Assembly (NCBI GenBank): GCA_964430875.1
Contig: CAYSHP010000029.1
Location: 1-28,736, forward strand
DNA: 28,736 nt
Direction: 5' to 3'
Source: M55B127 sp035269185
Lineage (GTDB): Bacteria > Bacillota > Halanaerobiia > Halanaerobiales > M55B127
Shown: positions 24,436-28,736 of the stretch, piece after piece
How positions within the stretch are numbered: position 1 is the first letter of the stretch
Layout of the letters: each line of letters opens with the position of its first letter
Made by a program: the position numbers and the translations under genes
Notes under the pieces: generated by a model
The model's database searches: none
What the model saw: only the letters and a program-made list of their open reading frames with translations
Told to the model about the DNA's origin: nothing

Positions 24436-25188
24436 ATGGATATTAAAAAAACCATCAATTTTATGCGAGAAAATGTAGACCCTGACTTTGATTTTGTTGA
24501 TAACAGCAATAGGGAAGTTCCTTTTACAAAATTAAAAAAGAATATAAAAAACACAAAATTAGTTTTAATTTCATCTGGTGGTTTTCACTTAAAAGATGAC
24601 GAATCTTTTGATACAGAAGATCCTTATGGTGATCCATCTTATCGACTGATTCCTAAAGAAACCAACCCTGATCTGATAGAAATCTCACATACCCATTATG
24701 ATCATAAGTATGTTAAGAAAGATTTGAACTGTGCCTTTCCTCTTGAATTATTAAGAGGTTTAGAAAGAGAAGATATAATAGGTAGGTTGGCTGAAGAGAA
24801 TTATTCTTTTATGGGCTATTGTTTAAAAACAGAGGAACTTAAAGAAAATGCCCAAAAATTAGCAAAAAAATTATTATCTAAAAATGTAAAAGCAGCTTTA
24901 ATTGCACCAACTTGACCGATCTGTAATCAATCCGTGGGATTGATAGCAAGGGAGCTTGAGAAAAATGGTATTACAACTGTAACCTTAAATATGTTTTTGG
25001 AATTAGCTAAAAGAGTAATTCCACCCCGCACAATTAATGTTAAGTTTCCCTTTGGTGCTCCTTTTGGTGATCCTAATAATAAAAAATTACAATTAAAAGT
25101 AATCCAAAAAGCTTTAGAAATGCTTGAAAACTCAAATAAACCAGGCGAAATTAATGAACTACCCTATGATTGGAGAGATAAAATATAA
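24436..25188 (+). CDS. GrdB/PrdB-family selenoprotein with in-frame UGA (selenocysteine)
   Basis: Read through TGA at 24913-24915, this gives a 250-residue protein with selenocysteine as residue 160. The frame continues with P-I-C, so the motif is Thr-Sec-Pro-Ile-Cys, a UxxC redox pair. Both halves match the family of glycine/sarcosine/betaine and D-proline reductase selenoprotein B: before the UGA, L-I-S-S-G-G-F-H-L-K-D, G-D-P-S-Y-R-L-I-P, S-H-T-H-Y-D and Y-S-F-M-G-Y; after it, N-Q-S-V-G-L-I-A-R-E-L-E. Many relatives have Cys at this place. The length is that of short members (PrdB about 240 residues), not full GrdB. No partner subunit (GrdA, GrdC/D, GrdE, PrdA) is nearby. Ribosome binding site AAGGAGG. 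Confidence 0.88.
24913..24944 (+). promoter_or_regulatory. UGA codon with downstream SECIS-like hairpin
   Basis: Ten bases after the UGA (24913-24915), atcaatcc (24926-24933) pairs perfectly with ggattgat (24937-24944) around a GTG loop. The loop starts 18 bases after the UGA and its first base is G. Both features fit the known bacterial SECIS pattern, in which a stem lies inside the coding region just after UGA and carries a guanosine at the start of the apical loop for SelB to bind. This supports selenocysteine insertion, not termination. Confidence 0.75.
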
Positions 25189-25206
25189 TTAAATAAGGGT
25201 GATAGC

Positions 25207-26370
25207 TTGAAAAAGTTGACCATAGTAGTTCCGACTTACTGGACCTACCCTTCTGATGAAAAGAATAAAGAGGAAGAATATATTTTTGATCATCCAACTC
25301 CCCTTGATAGAAAGGGAACTCTAGGCAGATTGCTTTTTAGCTTAAATAATATTGATTATGATAATTTTGAAGTGCTAGTTTTAAGTTCGGCTGTACATGA
25401 TGAACTAAAAGGAAAAGTGGAAAGTAAAGTCGAGCTGATTTTAAAACAAAATAATTATAACTATCCTATAAAACACTTCTCTTACTCACAGCTAAATGAA
25501 TTAAAAGAAAAACTGAAAGAGGCAACACCTACTGAGTTTTTAAAAGAAATAAATTTAAAAAATTATGGTAATATTAGAAACCTACAGTTATTGGTGCCCT
25601 ATATGGATGGTACAGATATAGTTGTCGCTATTGATGATGATGAGATAATAGAAGATAATAAATATTTAGAGAAAGCCGTTGAATTTGTGGGTAAAGAGAT
25701 AGATGGTAATTATATAGCAGGAGTAGCCGGCTATTATACTGATATTAAAGGCCATCATTATTTACAGGAAAAACAAAATCATGAGAATTTATTTGAAAAG
25801 AAAAATAAATTAATGAATGATACCTATAAAAAGCTGGAAAACATTGAGCAAAGATTAGTAAAAACTCCCTTAGTGTTAGGAGGTAACATGGTATTTCCCA
25901 AAAAGACGATAGAAAACATACCTTTTGATCCTTTTATCAGTCGGGGAGAGGATATTGATTACCTGATTAATGCTAAAATGGAAGGCTATCAGTTTTACTT
26001 TGACAAGGCTTTAAAGATTGTCCATTTACCACCTGATTATGATAATGATAAAATTAATATAACAAAAATTGAAAGTGATATTTATAGATTTATTTATGAA
26101 AAGAAAAAATTAGAAATTGCAAAAGATAAAAATAAACATATTAATATTGAAACTGATGAACTCAAACCCTATCCAGGTGAGTTTTTAACAGCTAATATAA
26201 AAAAAGAAGCCTATGATTTGTTATTTAAATCATATAAAAAACAAAATATTTCAAAACCTAAAGTTAAGGCAGAAAATTTCATTAAGAATGCTTCATATAA
26301 AGCAGAACAGTTAGCTCCTTCATACTTTAATTTTAATAATTCTTGGAAGGAGTTATTAAGTGTTTTATAG
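25207..26370 (+). CDS. GT-A fold glycosyltransferase-like protein
   Basis: A 387-residue cytoplasmic protein. It begins K-L-T-I-V-V-P-T-Y-W, a GT2-type nucleotide-binding start, and has the metal-binding triad in V-V-A-I-D-D-D-E (Asp143-145), an acceptor-side motif R-G-E-D-I-D-Y-L at 246-253 and a late metal-ligand candidate His273 in I-V-H-L-P-P-D. These make a nucleotide-sugar transferase likely. An insert of about 60 residues (about 62-125) rich in Lys and Glu separates the first strand from the DDD motif. There is no membrane segment, so the acceptor is probably soluble. The TTG start at 25207 has AAGGGTG upstream. Its sugar donor and acceptor are not recognised; its place 18 bases after the selenoprotein suggests a shared pathway. 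Confidence 0.7.
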   Translation: MKKLTIVVPTYWTYPSDEKNKEEEYIFDHPTPLDRKGTLGRLLFSLNNIDYDNFEVLVLSSAVHDELKGKVESKVELILKQNNYNYPIKHFSYSQLNELKEKLKEATPTEFLKEINLKNYGNIRNLQLLVPYMDGTDIVVAIDDDEIIEDNKYLEKAVEFVGKEIDGNYIAGVAGYYTDIKGHHYLQEKQNHENLFEKKNKLMNDTYKKLENIEQRLVKTPLVLGGNMVFPKKTIENIPFDPFISRGEDIDYLINAKMEGYQFYFDKALKIVHLPPDYDNDKINITKIESDIYRFIYEKKKLEIAKDKNKHINIETDELKPYPGEFLTANIKKEAYDLLFKSYKKQNISKPKVKAENFIKNASYKAEQLAPSYFNFNNSWKELLSVL

Positions 26371-26425
26371 AATATAATTAATATAAAGACAAGGTAAGGA
26401 TAACTTGTGAGAGGAGGCTAGAAAA

Positions 26426-26716
26426 ATGAATGAAAATCTAGTATCAAATATGAGATATGTTTTATCAAAGGCGAAAAATGCTCATCATAAGTATGAACAA
26501 AATGTTCTAGATGGCAGGTTTGATAAAGAATGGTATAAGTGGTATGCAGACTTTATTTTAAACAGTAATGTTAGAATTGAATTAAGAAAAAATATTGAGG
26601 AAGAAGAGATGATAAAATTCCTAAAAGAGATTACAGATCAATATACTGAAAAAGAAGTAGAAGAAGACTGGGAAGATTATGCGGCTGAGAAACTAGTCGA
26701 TAATTTTACAGCTTAA
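26426..26716 (+). CDS. Small acidic protein, unknown function
   Basis: A 96-residue soluble protein with a very strong GAGGAGG ribosome binding site. It is helical by appearance and acidic toward the end (K-E-V-E-E-D-W-E-D-Y). An early segment rich in His and aromatic residues (A-H-H-K-Y-E-Q-N and W-Y-K-W-Y-A-D-F) may be a binding site. No family is recognised. It lies 55 bases after the glycosyltransferase-like gene, on the same strand and before the shared terminator, so it may be the last gene of the selenoprotein gene set, though the gap could also hold its own promoter. Confidence 0.65.
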   Translation: MNENLVSNMRYVLSKAKNAHHKYEQNVLDGRFDKEWYKWYADFILNSNVRIELRKNIEEEEMIKFLKEITDQYTEKEVEEDWEDYAAEKLVDNFTA

Positions 26717-26727
26717 ATATTATAGAT

Positions 26728-26763
26728 AAAAAAAGGGGTAGTTTCAATGACTATCCCTTTTTT
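26728..26763. terminator. Bidirectional intrinsic terminator
   Basis: An A-rich/T-rich stem, aaaaaaggggtagt paired with actatccctttttt (one G-U pair), closes a 7-base loop. The 3' arm ends in T6, giving termination of the + strand set; the 5' arm, read on the - strand, ends in T7 and terminates the DUF2905 gene, whose stop codon at 26762-26764 overlaps the arm. Confidence 0.85.
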
Positions 26764-26992
26764 ACATGAAAAGCCTGATTATATAAATGATAATATTTAA
26801 TATTATTGTAATGATTATCATTGATGTAATGGGAATTAGTAGTCTGAAATTTTCTTTTTCAATTCTAATATCCCCTGGTAAATTTCCAAACCAATTGAAG
26901 TTAAATTCAATAGTATTAATCAAAAACCCTAAAAGTGCAATAATTAAACCAATATATATTAAAAATTTGCCTAAGTTAAATTGACTATCCAA
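26762..26992 (-). CDS. DUF2905 family membrane protein
   Basis: A 76-residue protein with two membrane helices (about residues 8-27 and 50-72) separated by the family hallmark G-N-L-P-G-D-I-R-I-E-K-E-N-F, which identifies DUF2905. The function of this widespread family is not known. A longer reading frame begins at 27094, but TTG at 26992 has a clear CAGGAGTG ribosome binding site eight bases before it and gives the normal family length (70-80 residues), while the extra N-terminal 34 residues have no family match. It faces away from dsdA and converges on the previous gene set. Confidence 0.85.
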   Translation of the reverse strand: MDSQFNLGKFLIYIGLIIALLGFLINTIEFNFNWFGNLPGDIRIEKENFRLLIPITSMIIITIILNIIIYIIRLFM

Positions 26993-27013
26993 TTTAATCA
27001 CTCCTGTTAATAT

Positions 27014-27019
27014 TATAAT
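27014..27019 (+). promoter_or_regulatory. Possible shared -10 region for dsdA and the DUF2905 gene
   Basis: The 68-base divergent gap contains TATTATAATGAT; the palindromic core attataat (27012-27019) offers a TATAAT on + for dsdA and a TATAAT on - for the DUF2905 gene. No convincing -35 is seen for either, so both assignments are weak. Confidence 0.25.
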
Positions 27020-27060
27020 GATATTGAATGGTTTAATCAATTCTGAAATGAGGTAATAAT

Positions 27061-28386
27061 ATGATTCAAGGTAAGAGTATAAAAGAGTGGGCACAAGAAT
27101 ATCCTTTATTAACTAAAATAATGGACACAAAAGAAGTATTTTGGTTGAATCCAGATTATAGAGAAGTTAAAAATAATAAAGTACTTGAGCTAACAATGGT
27201 AGATATAAAAGAGGCAGATGCAAGGTTAAGACGCTTTGCCCCTTATATAAAAAAAGTTTTTCCTGAAACTAAAGCCAGTCATGGCATAATTGAGTCTGAA
27301 TTAGTAAATATTGATGGTTTCAAAACTGAATTGTTTGATATTTTCAACATGCAAATACCCGGCCAATTATATATAAAAAGAGATGATAACTTACCAATTG
27401 CTGGTTCCATTAAAGCACGTGGGGGCATATATGAGGTTTTAAAATATGCTGAAAGTTTAGCTTTAGAAAATAATCTTATAACAAAAGATGATAACTATGA
27501 GCTATTTACTAATCAAGAGTTTAAAGAATTATTTAGTCATTATTCCCTAGCCGTAGGCTCGACCGGTAATTTGGGCTTAAGTATCGGAATTACAGGAGCA
27601 ACTTTAGGATTTAAAACCACAGTTCATATGTCTAGTGATGCCCGACAGTGGAAAAAAGATTTACTGAGAGATAAAGGTGTAATTGTAAAAGAATATGATT
27701 CTGATTATAGTAAGGCAGTACAAGAAGGTAGAAAAGAATCACAAAAGGACCCTAAATCTTATTTTATAGATGATGAAAAGTCTAAGCACCTATTTTTAGG
27801 TTATGCAGTAGCTGCTTTGAGATTAAAAGAACAGTTTGTAAAAGAAAATATAAAAATTGATCAAGACCATCCCTTATTAGTTTATCTCCCGTGTGGAGTT
27901 GGAGGAGGACCAGGCGGCATTTGTTTTGGCTTAAAAAAAGTTTTTGGAGAAAATGTACATTGTTTTTTTGCAGAGCCTACTCATTCTCCCGCTATGTTAA
28001 TTGGCATGATGACAGGTTTGCATAATAAAATAACTGTACAAGAATTTGGAATTGATAACATTACTGCAGCTGATGGTTTAGCAGTAGGTAAACCTTCCAA
28101 ATTTGTGGGTAAAATAATGGTAAATTTATTGGCAGGCATCTATACTGTAGAAGACAATATTTTATTCACTATATTGAAAAGATTATATCATAAAAATGGT
28201 ATTAAGTTAGAACCATCTGCTTTAGCTGGTTTTCCTGGGCCAGTTAGACTAACTAAAAATAAATCTAAATTAGACTTTTTAGATAATAATATTGAAGAAA
28301 AAATAAATAATTCTATTCATTTAATATGGTCAACCGGTGGCAGTATGGTCCCCAAGCATATTTTTGATGAGTATCTAAACAAATAA
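27061..28386 (+). CDS. dsdA: D-serine ammonia-lyase (D-serine dehydratase)
   Basis: A 441-residue PLP enzyme converting D-serine to pyruvate and ammonia in the cytoplasm. Lys118 in G-S-I-K-A-R-G-G is the Schiff-base lysine, matching the position in the E. coli enzyme, whose length (442) is also the same. The glycine loop C-G-V-G-G-G-P-G-G holds the PLP phosphate, and S-T-G-N-L-G-L-S-I-G contacts the cofactor ring. An E-P-T-H-S-P segment and T-A-A-D-G-L-A-V are typical of DsdA. GAGGT at about 27049-27053 serves as ribosome binding site. It has no dsdC or dsdX neighbour; a role in detoxifying or using D-serine fits. No good terminator follows. Confidence 0.93.
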   Translation: MIQGKSIKEWAQEYPLLTKIMDTKEVFWLNPDYREVKNNKVLELTMVDIKEADARLRRFAPYIKKVFPETKASHGIIESELVNIDGFKTELFDIFNMQIPGQLYIKRDDNLPIAGSIKARGGIYEVLKYAESLALENNLITKDDNYELFTNQEFKELFSHYSLAVGSTGNLGLSIGITGATLGFKTTVHMSSDARQWKKDLLRDKGVIVKEYDSDYSKAVQEGRKESQKDPKSYFIDDEKSKHLFLGYAVAALRLKEQFVKENIKIDQDHPLLVYLPCGVGGGPGGICFGLKKVFGENVHCFFAEPTHSPAMLIGMMTGLHNKITVQEFGIDNITAADGLAVGKPSKFVGKIMVNLLAGIYTVEDNILFTILKRLYHKNGIKLEPSALAGFPGPVRLTKNKSKLDFLDNNIEEKINNSIHLIWSTGGSMVPKHIFDEYLNK

Positions 28387-28736
28387 AGTATACAATAAAA
28401 TCTATACAGTTTAAAATGAAAGTCTAAACTCTATATAATTTGGGTATAATAAAGATTTCCAAACCTTTATAGAGCACACAAAAAGGAACTAGCACAATTA
28501 TTTTAGTTAGAATATTCTTTTTGCTGATAATTATATTTTTAAAAAAAGTGAAATTAAATGAAGAAACATATAATAACTATAATTTGATTGCAAAACAAAA
28601 ACAAAAACTTCAAACTGAATAAATTTATTAAATATCTAACTAAATAACTTCACATGATAAAAAATATAAAAATAGACAGGTATAGATCTTATCAAGTGAC
28701 AAATACTGGACTATTTAATAATCTTTTAAAACTAAT
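28387..28736. other. AT-rich stretch without a convincing gene
   Basis: This 350-base stretch contains no long open frame. It has promoter-like TATAAT boxes (for example at 28445-28450) and two weak inverted repeats: agttta/taaact at 28408-28430 and ataaag/ctttat at 28449-28470. Neither is followed by a T-run, so no terminator for dsdA can be called. A frame opening with ATG at 28654 stays open to the edge of the window (27 codons) but lacks a ribosome binding site; it may be the beginning of a gene cut off by the window or chance. Confidence 0.6.

Noticed and set aside
24913..25188. Selenoprotein gene read as a truncated gene (stop at 24915) plus a separate 84-residue gene starting at 24934
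   Set aside because: The two parts share one frame with only the UGA between, family motifs span the junction, and a SECIS-like hairpin follows. A nonsense mutation is less likely because the downstream half shows no decay.
26993..27094. N-terminal extension of the DUF2905 protein up to 27094
   Set aside because: The TTG at 26992 has a better ribosome binding site and gives normal family length; the extension overlaps the dsdA start region.
28387..28480. Terminator after dsdA
   Set aside because: The inverted repeats here have only 6-bp arms and are not followed by a T-run.
28654..28736. Partial gene at the right edge, starting M-I-K-N-I-K-I-D-R-Y
   Set aside because: There is no ribosome binding site and only 27 codons are visible; not enough to support a call, though it could be the start of a gene outside the window.
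1..28736. CRISPR arrays, insertion sequences, tRNA or rRNA genes
   Set aside because: No regularly spaced repeats, transposase motifs or terminal inverted repeats, and no tRNA- or rRNA-like sequence were noticed by eye.

Overview
The window is about 70% AT, densely coded and almost entirely on the + strand. It looks like a chromosomal piece of a low-GC, anaerobic, double-membraned Firmicute; an organism of the Halanaerobiales type is the best guess. The reasons are a Bacillus/Clostridium-style flagellar operon (flbD, fliY instead of fliN, a SwrB-like small gene), P-ring and L-ring genes (flgA, flgH, flgI) that only make sense with an outer membrane, a selenocysteine-containing GrdB/PrdB-family protein, and many TTG start codons behind strong AGGAGG-type ribosome binding sites. 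The order-level name is inference.

Region 1 (1-20982) is one long flagellar operon: flgE (3' end only), flbD, motA, motB, fliL, fliM, fliY, fliO, fliP, fliQ, fliR, flhB, flhA, flhF, flhG, a PilZ/YcgR gene, a small membrane protein gene, fliA, fapA, two small genes (the second SwrB-like), flgF, flgG, flgA, flgH, flgI and a short flgJ. Genes overlap by a few bases or are a few tens of bases apart. It encodes stator, switch, export gate, placement factors, a c-di-GMP-responsive brake, the late sigma factor, distal rod and both bushing rings. No chemotaxis genes are interleaved. A perfect 10-bp hairpin lies between flgE and flbD, and a weak promoter candidate lies in the largest internal gap (flgF-flgG).

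Region 2 (about 20998-21757): a bidirectional terminator, then a convergent - strand gene for a secreted, probably outer-membrane beta-barrel protein, then a divergent promoter region.

Region 3 (21758-26716) is the most interesting part: a LuxR-family regulator, then a tight set encoding a TIM-barrel sugar isomerase/epimerase-like protein, a medium-chain dehydrogenase lacking the usual zinc ligands, a GrdB/PrdB-family selenoprotein read through an in-frame UGA (24913-24915, followed by a SECIS-like hairpin), a GT-A glycosyltransferase-like protein and a small acidic protein. The usual partners of glycine or D-proline reductase are absent, so this may be an uncharacterised selenium-dependent reductive pathway acting on a sugar-like or glycosylated compound. 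The substrate cannot be read from the sequence.

Region 4 (26728-28736): a terminator hairpin shared by convergent genes, a - strand DUF2905 membrane protein, dsdA (D-serine ammonia-lyase) and about 350 AT-rich bases without a convincing gene.
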